Under the pieces are notes generated by a model, which had not been told where the DNA came from, did no database searches, and worked only from the letters and a program-made list of their open reading frames with translations. Shown here piece by piece: positions 1 to 5,797 of a DNA stretch of 7,896 nt. The stretch is from an uncultured Caryophanales bacterium (GTDB taxonomy: Bacteria > Bacillota_I > Bacilli_A > RF39 > UBA660), in NCBI GenBank assembly GCA_947065955.1, contig CAMSXY010000050.1, positions 1-7,896 on the forward strand. The letters run 5' to 3'. The translations under genes were made by a program, and so were the position numbers. Positions within the stretch are counted from its first letter, which is position 1, and every line of letters begins with the position of its first letter.

Positions 1-6
1 AAACAA

Positions 7-40
7 AAAAGTAAACACATCTTTTTTTGTGTCTACTTTT
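7..40 (-). terminator. Intrinsic terminator after the membrane-anchored protein gene
   Basis: A 13-bp stem pairs 7-19 with 28-40 around an 8-nt loop. The single imperfect pair (14/33) becomes a G-U wobble only in the minus-strand RNA, and that RNA continues into TTTTTTGTTT. Both details favour use for the minus-strand gene ending at 71. Confidence 0.75.
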
Positions 41-70
41 ATCTTACAACTTCAAAATCTATCTTCTCTT

Positions 71-1312
71 TTAATATACGTAAAATTTAATTGTGTCATT
101 AAATTCGTATTCTTTATTGATAAATACCTTTTGAATCCCTTTTTGGTCATGATAGTAGTTTACAGAATTTCCATCATAATAATATATGTAATCTTCAATA
201 TATGATACCCTATCTAAATTTGGAATTTCAAATAAATAGGTCTTATTTTCTTTATCTTGCACATTTGAACGAAATACTTCATAACCAGAATCCTTCTTTT
301 TATAGAAATAGTAATATCCTGACTTTTCATTTCCAATTTTATCTACTTTTTCATAAAAATCTGCTTTTTCACTATAGGAAAAGGTTTGCTTTTTAGTAGC
401 AGCGGTTGTAGCTGTAATAAGAGTCCACTTTCCATTATCATAAAATTTTATATTTTTTGTTTCATTTCCAACTTCTTCTACTTTTTTGTTTTTAATATCT
501 ATTTTATATTGTATTTTATTATCACAATCGAATAGGTAGACACTTTTATCTACAATTCCTTGTATATAAGAATCAAAAGAAATATTATGCGTAAAATGTA
601 AATTTTGTATTGTTCCTGTTTTAATATCAACTAAACTAATTTTTCGAAAACTATAGGGGGTGTTATAATTTGCGATTATATAATAATTATCTAAAAAAAT
701 TGATAATTCTGGATTATAGACATCTTTTTCAAATAATTCTACGTAATTATTTTTATCCTTATTTATTAGATATAAACCTTTATATCCAACAATTGCAAGA
801 AAATGTTTTGAAATTACGTTGTCTTTATAATAACTTATTTGATTGGTTATTTGGGTTTCCAAAGAAGATGATTTTTTTTCTGAATATTCTTCAATGCTTG
901 CTACAAATTGATCCATATTTTGATCTTTTCCCTTTAAAAAGGTATAATTATAGGTAGTATCGTCTTTTTTACACAAAACATCAGAGAGCACCTGATTATT
1001 ATCAAAAATGGGAAATATACATTCATACTCTGCTGTTTTATGATAATAAATTTTCTTTAAAATACCAGATTTTTTGTTAAAATCTTGATAGGTTTGAAAA
1101 GAAAAGCTCGTGTTATCTTTTTGAATTGTAAAAAAATAATTATCGTGTTCATTTTTTTCTTTTGTTGTAAAAACTTCTTTAATGTGGAAAGTATTTTCAT
1201 CCGTTTTTATTTCATATTCAATCGTATGACCCTTTGTAAAAAAATAAAATGAATACTGTATAATTAAGTAAATAACAAATAAAACTAACAACATTTTACA
1301 TAATTTTTTCAT
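71..1312 (-). CDS. Membrane-anchored extracytoplasmic protein of unknown function
   Basis: This encodes a 413-aa protein of no family I can name. A longer reading from 1417 is possible, but the ATG at 1312 is preceded by AGGAG at 8 nt and by a good promoter, while the extra 35 codons run through a terminator, so 1312 is the likely start. Residues 7-25 form one hydrophobic segment after a KK-rich N-terminus, with no lipobox, so the protein is probably a signal-anchor protein with the rest outside the cell. Residues about 160-410 are rich in short beta-strand-like stretches with repeated Tyr and Gly (for example GLYLINKDKNNY, SVYLFDCDNK, GYYYFYKKKDSGYEVFRS). This resembles the irregular beta-propeller domains of Firmicutes surface proteins (DUF5050-like), but that is inference. 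It is transcribed alone, from its own promoter to the terminator at 7-40. Confidence 0.8.
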   Translation of the reverse strand: MKKLCKMLLVLFVIYLIIQYSFYFFTKGHTIEYEIKTDENTFHIKEVFTTKEKNEHDNYFFTIQKDNTSFSFQTYQDFNKKSGILKKIYYHKTAEYECIFPIFDNNQVLSDVLCKKDDTTYNYTFLKGKDQNMDQFVASIEEYSEKKSSSLETQITNQISYYKDNVISKHFLAIVGYKGLYLINKDKNNYVELFEKDVYNPELSIFLDNYYIIANYNTPYSFRKISLVDIKTGTIQNLHFTHNISFDSYIQGIVDKSVYLFDCDNKIQYKIDIKNKKVEEVGNETKNIKFYDNGKWTLITATTAATKKQTFSYSEKADFYEKVDKIGNEKSGYYYFYKKKDSGYEVFRSNVQDKENKTYLFEIPNLDRVSYIEDYIYYYDGNSVNYYHDQKGIQKVFINKEYEFNDTIKFYVY

Positions 1313-1331
1313 AAATCCCACTCCTATTATG

Positions 1332-1360
1332 ATTATAAAGGATTTTTGGATCTTTTTCAA
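1332..1360 (-). promoter_or_regulatory. Promoter of the 71-1312 gene
   Basis: On the minus strand, TTGAAA (1355-1360) and a perfect TATAAT (1332-1337) are separated by 17 nt. The predicted start, about 7 nt further on (around 1325), falls at the first base of the AGGAG ribosome binding site (1321-1325). The 5' leader would therefore be only about 13 nt. Confidence 0.75.
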
Positions 1361-1367
1361 GATATAG

Positions 1368-1397
1368 AAAAAACAAGAATTAATCTTCTTGTTTTTT
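1368..1397 (-). terminator. Terminator of the thioredoxin-PH operon
   Basis: A perfect 12-bp stem pairs 1368-1379 with 1386-1397 around a 6-nt loop. The TAA stop of the PH gene (1380-1382) is in the loop, so the last codons form one arm. The minus-strand RNA ends the stem in TTTTTT, with the U-tract inside the stem. The inverted repeat is A/T-symmetrical and could also stop plus-strand transcription. Confidence 0.6.
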
Positions 1398-1823
1398 TGC
1401 GTATTTCTGTTTTTCATGCATCATATATTCTGTTATTTGGGTTTCTATTTCTGGTAAAGCTTCTTTTTGAATATTCGATAAAGTGACAACTTCTTTTACT
1501 GTATCTATATTTATTTTTCCCCAAAAAATGCCCATGCAAACGGCTAGATCATTAAACATATCTGGTGTAATTGCAATAAATTGATAACCAAAAAGGAGTC
1601 GTTTTTGTCCTAATAAAATACGCTTATTAGTAAGAACAACTGCATATGTTGTTATAATATCAAAAGGATTGTCATTTTTTTGTGCTGCAAAAGCGTAATG
1701 AATAATTTCCCCTGGATTTAAATGAGTTTCAATTACTTTACAATGTGATTTTAATCTCCAAACGATTGTTTTTGGGTATCTTTTTTTAAAATCTTTTATT
1801 TTTGTATAAACGATAGAATCCAT
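1380..1823 (-). CDS. Bacterial PH-domain protein (YokE-like fold)
   Basis: This 147-aa protein has no signal peptide or membrane segment, so it is probably cytoplasmic. Residues about 35-118 match the bacterial pleckstrin-homology pattern: NPGEIIHYAF, then the hallmark VVLTNKRILLG at 62-72, then alternating strands ending in KEVVTLSNI. A charged helix at 119-147 closes the protein. This fits the short YokE/bPH_3-type family, whose members are scaffold or adaptor domains with mostly unknown partners; no enzymatic residues are expected. The ATG at 1823 has a perfect AGGAGG (1828-1833) four bases upstream, and that site overlaps the TAA stop of the preceding thioredoxin-like gene. The two genes are 9 nt apart and almost certainly co-translated. 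The link to the membrane-bound thioredoxin-like protein is conceivable from operon structure only. Confidence 0.8.
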   Translation of the reverse strand: MDSIVYTKIKDFKKRYPKTIVWRLKSHCKVIETHLNPGEIIHYAFAAQKNDNPFDIITTYAVVLTNKRILLGQKRLLFGYQFIAITPDMFNDLAVCMGIFWGKINIDTVKEVVTLSNIQKEALPEIETQITEYMMHEKQKYAKKQED

Positions 1824-1832
1824 ATTGCCTCC

Positions 1833-2621
1833 TTATTTTATAAAGTCATGCGTTTTTAAAAGCTTTATATATTCTTCTTTTGCTAATAGTCCATCTTTTC
1901 TTTCTATAACTATTTCACCTTCAAGGATAAGGGTTACTGGCATTTTTTCTAGATAAGTTAAATTTTCAAGGGACTGCTCAAATTTTTCACTATCTTCTTG
2001 TTTTAGAAAACCAAATATATAATCATAAATATTTAAATAGTAAATATTTATATTATATTCCCTTATAATTTCCTTTAATATTTTTTTGGCTTCGTCGGAA
2101 TTTTTGGATCCTACGCTTCCAAAAATAATTATTTTTTTCTCTGGATCTTTTAAATTTTTATAATATTGATCATAATCAATATAGTTTAACATAGGCTTTT
2201 CTTTTGTAAATTGATACTTTTTAAGCCAATCCAAAAGTTCCTTTTCACTTTTATAACCTGCTAATTCGGAAAGAACTGTTTGATTTTGAACCAAAAAAGT
2301 TTGTGGAGTAGAAAGTTTTATATTTAGACTTTCTAAAACTTTGTTGCGTTGCTTTTTACTTACCGCCCCCACATTAAAATAAGTATATTCAAAACCAAAG
2401 TCTTCTGAAAATTCTTTTAAAATTGGTTCATAATAAGAGCACCAAACACAATTTGGATGAGCTAATAATACAATTTTAGGTTCTTTACTCTCAAAAGCTT
2501 TTTCAAAATCTTTTACATATTCTTCACCAATTCGATATTCATGATAAAGGATTAAGGGAAATATCACCATAATGGAAATAAGAATACCAAAAAGAATTTG
2601 TTTTTTTTGTTTATCGCTCAT
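1833..2621 (-). CDS. Membrane-anchored thioredoxin-like protein with two thioredoxin folds, one active
   Basis: This 262-aa protein starts with a short basic tail and one membrane segment (residues 9-26), which suggests an N-terminal anchor with the remainder outside the membrane. The first thioredoxin-like domain (about 36-136) has the redox motif C58-V-W-C61 after a hydrophobic strand (KIVLLAHPN) and the cis-proline loop STPQTFLV (P106). The second domain (about 148-258) repeats the pattern, with strand KKIIIFGSVG and cis-proline MPVTLIL (P228), but has GSKNS where the CxxC should be, so it is redox-dead. Families with this layout act as thiol oxidoreductases or thiol-disulfide carriers on exported proteins; the direction of electron flow cannot be told. 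It is first in an operon with the PH-domain gene, with its own promoter at 2663-2691. GGA lies about 7 nt before the ATG. Confidence 0.85.
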   Translation of the reverse strand: MSDKQKKQILFGILISIMVIFPLILYHEYRIGEEYVKDFEKAFESKEPKIVLLAHPNCVWCSYYEPILKEFSEDFGFEYTYFNVGAVSKKQRNKVLESLNIKLSTPQTFLVQNQTVLSELAGYKSEKELLDWLKKYQFTKEKPMLNYIDYDQYYKNLKDPEKKIIIFGSVGSKNSDEAKKILKEIIREYNINIYYLNIYDYIFGFLKQEDSEKFEQSLENLTYLEKMPVTLILEGEIVIERKDGLLAKEEYIKLLKTHDFIK

Positions 2622-2662
2622 TATTTTATCCTACTTTCCTTTTTTAATTCTTTAAGTAAATT

Positions 2663-2691
2663 ATTATATACTATTTAATAAAAAACGTCAA
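2663..2691 (-). promoter_or_regulatory. Promoter of the thioredoxin-PH operon
   Basis: TTGACG (2686-2691) and TATAAT (2663-2668) are separated by exactly 17 nt on the minus strand. The predicted start is near 2656, giving a leader of about 35 nt. I see no clear terminator between the stop of the upstream gene (2726) and this promoter, so some read-through from that gene is possible. Confidence 0.8.
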
Positions 2692-2725
2692 CGAATGCAT
2701 AAAGAAAATATTTAAAATAGTGGCT

Positions 2726-3499
2726 TTATTTATATATAAGATATCTTTTTTTATACAAAAGAATAGGGTCATTCATATTGACAGTAGTATAATCTTGTAT
2801 ATGTTCTGCAAATCTATCTTTTTCGTCATAATAAGTATCCCAAAGATCTGGTTTGCAAATAATTTTTAGGACAATATCACGATTTTTTTTATTTGTGAGA
2901 TAGTTATTAATCGCTTTGGTTGTTCCAATTGAAAAATTTTCTTGTTTATCAATGACTATTCCAAAGTAAGAGTCATTATTTAATAATTCCTTTATTCTTG
3001 GAATCATCCAGTCTGACATTATAAAGGGTATTTCAATTTTATTACTATTTAAAGAAAAATTTTCTCCCTTTAAATATTTTTGATAGGCTTCTTTATAAAA
3101 ATCACGAGACTCTTCTAAAAGAAACTTTAGATTTTCTAAGGAATTTATACTTAGATCCTCATAAAGACTCATCCTTCTTATAAAATCAAATAATCTATCC
3201 ATTCTATCTTCTAAAATATTTAATTGTTTTTGTTTTAAAATCGTGTCTATAATATTCCAAATAATACAAAAGTCAAAATGATATCTGGCAACTATATATA
3301 ATTTTCTAAGATCTACTTCATTATTTTTAGTAATATCTTCATTTAATATATACTCTTTCATATGAATTGCCATAGGGTTTTTACAATTCATTTGAATAGG
3401 ATATCTCTCTTCTAAATCTTTGAGAAAAAAATCTCTTTTTTCCTGTTCTATACCATAAATAAATTGATGTTTATTAGAATTCATAATATTTTCATTCAT
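2726..3499 (-). CDS. Unknown protein resembling an ATPase that lacks Walker A
   Basis: This encodes 257 aa. A GTG at 3508 would add three residues, but it lies inside the AGGTGG ribosome binding site (3505-3510). The ATG at 3499, 5 nt after that site, is therefore the start. No signal peptide or membrane segment is seen. The layout recalls AAA/STAND-type ATPases: an N-terminal HQFIYGIEQEKRDFFLKDLE (residues 11-30) sits where a P-loop would be but lacks any GxxxxGK[ST]; a helical middle follows; then FGIVIDK (179-185) looks like a Walker B strand ending in Asp; and a later strand is IVLKIICKPDLWDTYYDEKD. If the comparison is right, nucleotide binding is probably lost. This is a weak structural inference, and the function is unknown. 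The gene is monocistronic and divergent from the His-rich protein gene. Confidence 0.75.
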   Translation of the reverse strand: MNENIMNSNKHQFIYGIEQEKRDFFLKDLEERYPIQMNCKNPMAIHMKEYILNEDITKNNEVDLRKLYIVARYHFDFCIIWNIIDTILKQKQLNILEDRMDRLFDFIRRMSLYEDLSINSLENLKFLLEESRDFYKEAYQKYLKGENFSLNSNKIEIPFIMSDWMIPRIKELLNNDSYFGIVIDKQENFSIGTTKAINNYLTNKKNRDIVLKIICKPDLWDTYYDEKDRFAEHIQDYTTVNMNDPILLYKKRYLIYK

Positions 3500-3516
3500 A
3501 AAATCCACCTAAATGT

Positions 3517-3546
3517 ATTTTAACATATTCTTACTATCTTTTACAA
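3517..3546 (-). promoter_or_regulatory. Promoter of the 2726-3499 gene (extended -10)
   Basis: On the minus strand, TAAAAT (3517-3522) is preceded by TGT, forming an extended -10. TTGTAA (3541-3546, 4 of 6 matches to consensus) lies 18 nt upstream. The start would be near 3510, again at the first base of the ribosome binding site, giving a leader of about 11 nt. Confidence 0.55.
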
Positions 3547-3595
3547 TTCACTTCCACACATCTTTAAACTTTGTTTCTTTTATTAGAATTATATG

Positions 3596-3611
3596 ATCTA
3601 TTAAAATAGAT
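3596..3611. promoter_or_regulatory. Palindrome in the -35 region of the His-rich protein gene; candidate operator
   Basis: ATCTATT and its exact reverse complement AATAGAT are separated by two A (3596-3602 and 3605-3611). The dyad covers the -35 position of the plus-strand promoter, where no good -35 box exists. A 7-2-7 perfect dyad at this place fits a repressor or activator site. Given the metal-binding look of the downstream protein, a metal-sensing regulator is a natural guess, but it does not exactly match a known box. Confidence 0.5.
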
Positions 3612-3618
3612 GAAAGTA

Positions 3619-3627
3619 TGGTATAAT
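3619..3627 (+). promoter_or_regulatory. Extended -10 promoter of the His-rich protein gene
   Basis: TGG followed by TATAAT forms a consensus extended -10 (TGnTATAAT, with TATAAT at 3622-3627). No recognisable -35 is present at 16-18 nt upstream, where the palindrome lies instead. Transcription would start near 3634, leaving a leader of about 36 nt with GGAGGT before the ATG. Confidence 0.7.
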
Positions 3628-3669
3628 GATTTTGTAAATAAATAAAATTTTATGGAAATGGAGGTGTCT

Positions 3670-3924
3670 ATGAAAAAGGTTTTCTTAATTGCAGGAATTG
3701 TTGTTGTTCTTTTATGTGCTGAAAAGGCATATGCAAATACGCAAAATTGTCCTTATCAAAATGAACAACATCATGAAGTTCACTATGAACAACATCACAA
3801 TGAAAATGATCATTATTCTTGTGGAGTTGCTGGATGCAATAGAACAGATTTTCATACACATGAAAATACGCATTTAGGGCATGGTCAACATTGTGCTAAT
3901 CAAAAGGGTGGACATCATCACTAA
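3670..3924 (+). CDS. Small secreted His/Cys-rich protein, probably metal-binding
   Basis: This encodes an 84-aa precursor. The ATG at 3670 follows GGAGGT by 4 nt, so the in-frame ATG at 3652 is rejected. Residues 1-22 are a clear signal peptide: KK, a hydrophobic core (VFLIAGIVVVLLCA), then a predicted signal peptidase I site after AYA. C16 is not in a good lipobox, because Leu is at -1. The mature 62 residues contain 14 His, 4 Cys and several Asp/Glu: HHEVHYEQHH early, then CGVAGC, HTHENTHLGHGQHC, and a terminal HHH. Such composition suggests binding of Zn, Ni, Cu or similar ions outside the cell as a buffer or chaperone, but no family is recognised and no transporter gene is adjacent. It is the only plus-strand gene in the window, is monocistronic, has its own terminator, and a dyad at its promoter suggests regulation. 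Confidence 0.8.
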   Translation: MKKVFLIAGIVVVLLCAEKAYANTQNCPYQNEQHHEVHYEQHHNENDHYSCGVAGCNRTDFHTHENTHLGHGQHCANQKGGHHH

Positions 3925-3926
3925 TT

Positions 3927-3963
3927 AAAAAATTGGTCTTTTAACAAAAAAGATCAATTTTTT
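3927..3963 (+). terminator. Terminator of the His-rich protein gene
   Basis: A 16-bp stem pairs 3927-3942 with 3948-3963 around loop AACAA. The one non-Watson-Crick pair (3936/3954) is G-U on the plus strand. The 3' arm ends in TTTTTT. The stem begins two bases after the TAA stop. Confidence 0.85.
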
Positions 3964-4071
3964 ATTGTTATAAAAACTTTATATACGAATTAGTCATTCC
4001 TTTACTATATTTTCCACTACTTGGAATAATGCCGATTGAATTAAAATCTCGTTTCCATCGTTCCTTTCAAT

Positions 4072-4187
4072 CAAGTATTTATAATATTTATAGTATTTAC
4101 AATATTATTGATATTTCCTTAAATTTCAGTACCATACACATTTTGTATATATAGTATTTATGATATTATGAATATTATAAATATTTG
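4072..4187. repeat. Cluster of related AT-rich direct and inverted repeats
   Basis: The pattern AGTATTTANNATATT occurs three times in the same orientation, at 4074-4088, 4092-4106 and 4153-4167. The last two belong to longer copies (4089-4115 and 4150-4176) that agree at 23 of 27 positions. In addition, 4072-4088 recurs inverted at 4171-4187 with 16 of 17 bases matching. Very low GC makes chance similarity easier, but the length and spacing look more ordered than simple AT drift. Integrase arm sites, an origin-type iteron set or decayed DNA are all possible. Confidence 0.55.
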
Positions 4188-4199
4188 TTAAACGAGGAC

Positions 4200-4224
4200 A
4201 AAATGAGGTAAATGTCCTCATTTT
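4200..4224 (-). terminator. Hairpin, possible terminator of the abiE operon
   Basis: AAAATGAGG (4200-4208) pairs perfectly with CCTCATTTT (4216-4224) around a 7-nt loop. A competing pairing exists between GAGGACA (4194-4200) and TGTCCTC (4213-4219). It lies about 70 nt after the abiEii stop. The U-stretch is only four bases and part of the stem, so termination is uncertain. It could instead be a recombination-site hairpin. Confidence 0.45.
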
Positions 4225-4293
4225 CCTGATTCGTTCTTTACAAACAACTATTGTAGAAAACTCCTTTCTTTTCAATTCTATCATATTTAAAGA

Positions 4294-5154
4294 TTATATA
4301 CTATACTGAACAAATTCTTTTTCTAATAATAGCAGAATATAATCTAATTTACCCATAATCTCATTATAATTAATTCCTTGAGCAAAAGAAAATTTACTCT
4401 GATATTTTTCCCAATAATGTTTCATAACATTGTCATTTTTTATTAGAGAAATAACATCGGAAATTTTATCAACATTAATATTAGTTTCTCTTTTTCTAAA
4501 TGTGTTTTTAACAGCTTCTACTAACACATCATTGGAAATTATTTCTTTATAATTTGACATTAAAATATATACATCGTAAAAATCTTTTAATCTAGTATTT
4601 GCAATACTTCTACTAATTATAGTTTCAAATTTTTCTGCTAAAATTGTCTCAATTGTATATGCTAATATTGGTATTTTTTTATTTTCAAATATAGAGTTAT
4701 AATTGTAATCTATTTCTTTAGGAGTTATTTTATCTCCCGTTGTAAATTCAACAAACATATTAACTCTTAATTTTTCTAACATACCAACAATGTTGATTTT
4801 AAAACCACCATATTCAGCTTCTTCTCTTATATCTTTAATATCTACTATTTCAAATTTGACACTATCATTAAGAGGAATTGCTAGTATTTCATTCATTATA
4901 TTTAAAATGTTTGGCCTTTCTAATAAAACACTTTTTAAGGTTGCATCCATATCTTTTGTTGTTCTCATATCTTCTCCAATAATTGAAGATAAAAGCAAGC
5001 CTCCTTTTAAAATTATATTATCCTTATATCTACTAATAGAGATTCTTTCTAAGATACGTTCAAAAAAGAACATTTGATACAATTGTGCTGATATTGTGTT
5101 ATCGCCAAGAGACTTTTTAGATACTATATTTTTCAATTTTGCACTAGTTATCAT
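4294..5154 (-). CDS. abiEii: AbiEii-type nucleotidyltransferase toxin
   Basis: This 286-aa protein is of typical length for AbiEii/MenT-like toxins of the DNA polymerase beta-type nucleotidyltransferase superfamily. The nucleotide-binding motif appears as K50-G-G-L followed by S56-S57, and the metal-binding pair as T66-K-D68-M-D70. Later family motifs are LAEKFETIISRS (K175) and TRLKDFYDVYIL (K190, D191, D194), which carry the conserved catalytic or NTP-binding residues. All key positions are present, so it should be active. Known members transfer nucleotides to RNA (including tRNA) and stop growth, aborting phage infection. The ATG at 5154 overlaps the abiEi stop in an ATGA arrangement, with GAGG 7 nt upstream inside abiEi, so the two are translationally coupled. 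The function in this host is inferred from family and operon structure. Confidence 0.92.
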   Translation of the reverse strand: MITSAKLKNIVSKKSLGDNTISAQLYQMFFFERILERISISRYKDNIILKGGLLLSSIIGEDMRTTKDMDATLKSVLLERPNILNIMNEILAIPLNDSVKFEIVDIKDIREEAEYGGFKINIVGMLEKLRVNMFVEFTTGDKITPKEIDYNYNSIFENKKIPILAYTIETILAEKFETIISRSIANTRLKDFYDVYILMSNYKEIISNDVLVEAVKNTFRKRETNINVDKISDVISLIKNDNVMKHYWEKYQSKFSFAQGINYNEIMGKLDYILLLLEKEFVQYSI

Positions 5155-5744
5155 AACATTACCTCAATATACTTTCTTACAATATCTTCAATATTTAATT
5201 TTTTGGCATAAACAAAAAGATTAGTAATATTTTTTTCTTTTGATCTTATATATTCCTTCATAGCTTCACTAAATATTTCAGGATCGACTCTATCTTTATT
5301 TTTAATAATATCACAAATCGTTCTATCTCTATCATAGACTTTAATGGGAAGTCCGAATGGAGAAGTAATTTCAATAACACCTAAAACAAGCCATTCTTTT
5401 TTTGTATATAATAACTGAACATTTTTATTTTTCAAAAGATTTCCACCATAATTTGATGGAACAGATACATAATATTTTGGTGGAACTCTATTAGAATAAT
5501 TGTATAAATATAAAGCTGTTTCTAAAGAAAATACAGCATCAGAATTAGACAGTTGAATTTTATAATAATCATCTTCGAAACAATCCACTAACATATAAAA
5601 TCCTCTACTTACCCTAACAAGTTTTCTTTCTTTAACTAAATTAGTTAAATAAATTTTAGGAATGCCTTTATTTACGACATCTTTTGCAGTAATATATCCA
5701 TTATTATCTGCTGCCATTTTTAAAATTTTTGCTTTATAATCCAT
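5151..5744 (-). CDS. abiEi: AbiEi-type antitoxin and transcriptional repressor
   Basis: This encodes 197 aa from the ATG at 5744, chosen because AAAGGA lies 9 nt before it. A GTG at 5762 and an ATG at 5750 are in frame, but they sit ahead of or too close to that site. Residues about 1-52 form a winged helix-turn-helix (GYITAKDVVNKGIPKIYLTN, then a basic wing around VRVSRGFYML). The rest is the AbiEi antitoxin region, with SLETALYLYNYSNRVPP and the diagnostic KVYDRDRTICDIIK at 135-148. The family neutralises AbiEii without stable binding to it (type IV behaviour) and represses its own promoter through the winged helix. The gene ends TGA-TAA, overlapping abiEii by 4 nt. It begins 30 nt after the integrase stop, with the promoter and inverted-repeat operator spanning that junction. 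Confidence 0.9.
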   Translation of the reverse strand: MDYKAKILKMAADNNGYITAKDVVNKGIPKIYLTNLVKERKLVRVSRGFYMLVDCFEDDYYKIQLSNSDAVFSLETALYLYNYSNRVPPKYYVSVPSNYGGNLLKNKNVQLLYTKKEWLVLGVIEITSPFGLPIKVYDRDRTICDIIKNKDRVDPEIFSEAMKEYIRSKEKNITNLFVYAKKLNIEDIVRKYIEVML

Positions 5745-5755
5745 TTTCATTTTTC

Positions 5756-5793
5756 CTTTCACAAGGATATTTTATCATTTTTCCTTATGAAAG
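5756..5793. promoter_or_regulatory. Inverted-repeat operator around the abiE -10 box
   Basis: A 12-nt inverted repeat with one mismatch pairs 5756-5767 with 5782-5793 (CTTTCACAAGGA against TCCTTATGAAAG on the plus strand), with a 14-nt gap. The gap holds the -10 of abiE. AbiEi antitoxins are known to bind inverted repeats in their own promoters, so this is a good candidate site. The left arm overlaps the AAAGGA ribosome binding site and the right arm lies in the last integrase codons. Confidence 0.65.
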
Positions 5794-5797
5794 TAAA
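5769..5797 (-). promoter_or_regulatory. abiE promoter (extended -10)
   Basis: On the minus strand, TGA followed by TAAAAT (-10 at 5769-5774) forms an extended -10. TTTACT (5792-5797, 4 of 6 matches) lies 17 nt upstream. The TGA of the extended element is the integrase stop codon. Transcription would begin near 5762, about 18 nt before the abiEi ATG. Confidence 0.6.

Larger units (their letters stand above)
3964..4293. other. Intergenic region without a convincing gene, at the presumed element edge
   Basis: About 330 nt separate the terminator of the His-rich gene from the end of abiEii. The region contains AT-rich direct and inverted repeats (4072-4187), a hairpin (4200-4224), and a 7-bp inverted pair GATTGAA/TTCAATC (4034-4040 and 4066-4072). 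A 41-codon plus-strand frame from the ATG at 4029 is open but is made largely of the repeats and has only a weak GGA ahead. Lying between backbone-type genes and an integrase/abiE module, the region is the likeliest place for one attachment site, which cannot be located without the other end. Confidence 0.5.

Noticed and set aside
202..957. Plus-strand open frames opposite the membrane-anchored protein gene
   Set aside because: They lie antisense to a well-supported gene with promoter, ribosome binding site and terminator, and are rich in Phe/Leu/Tyr from AT-rich complement.
1313..1417. N-terminal extension of the 413-aa membrane-anchored protein
   Set aside because: It runs through the terminator stem and upstream of the promoter; the AGGAG-preceded ATG at 1312 gives a normal signal-anchor start.
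3670..3739. Lipoprotein signal at C16 of the His-rich protein
   Set aside because: Leu stands at the -1 position, where a small residue is required, and a better signal peptidase I site (AYA) follows.
3668..3877. Minus-strand and second plus-frame open frames overlapping the His-rich gene
   Set aside because: They are shadows of the His-rich coding sequence, without ribosome binding sites or protein-like composition.
4029..4154. A 41-codon plus-strand open frame starting ATG-CCG-ATT
   Set aside because: It consists mostly of the AT-rich repeat units read as Ile/Tyr/Asn/Ser, has only a weak GGA ahead, and no recognisable protein features.
4072..4187. CRISPR array
   Set aside because: The repeats are short, degenerate, unevenly spaced and partly inverted, with no spacers of constant length and no cas genes.
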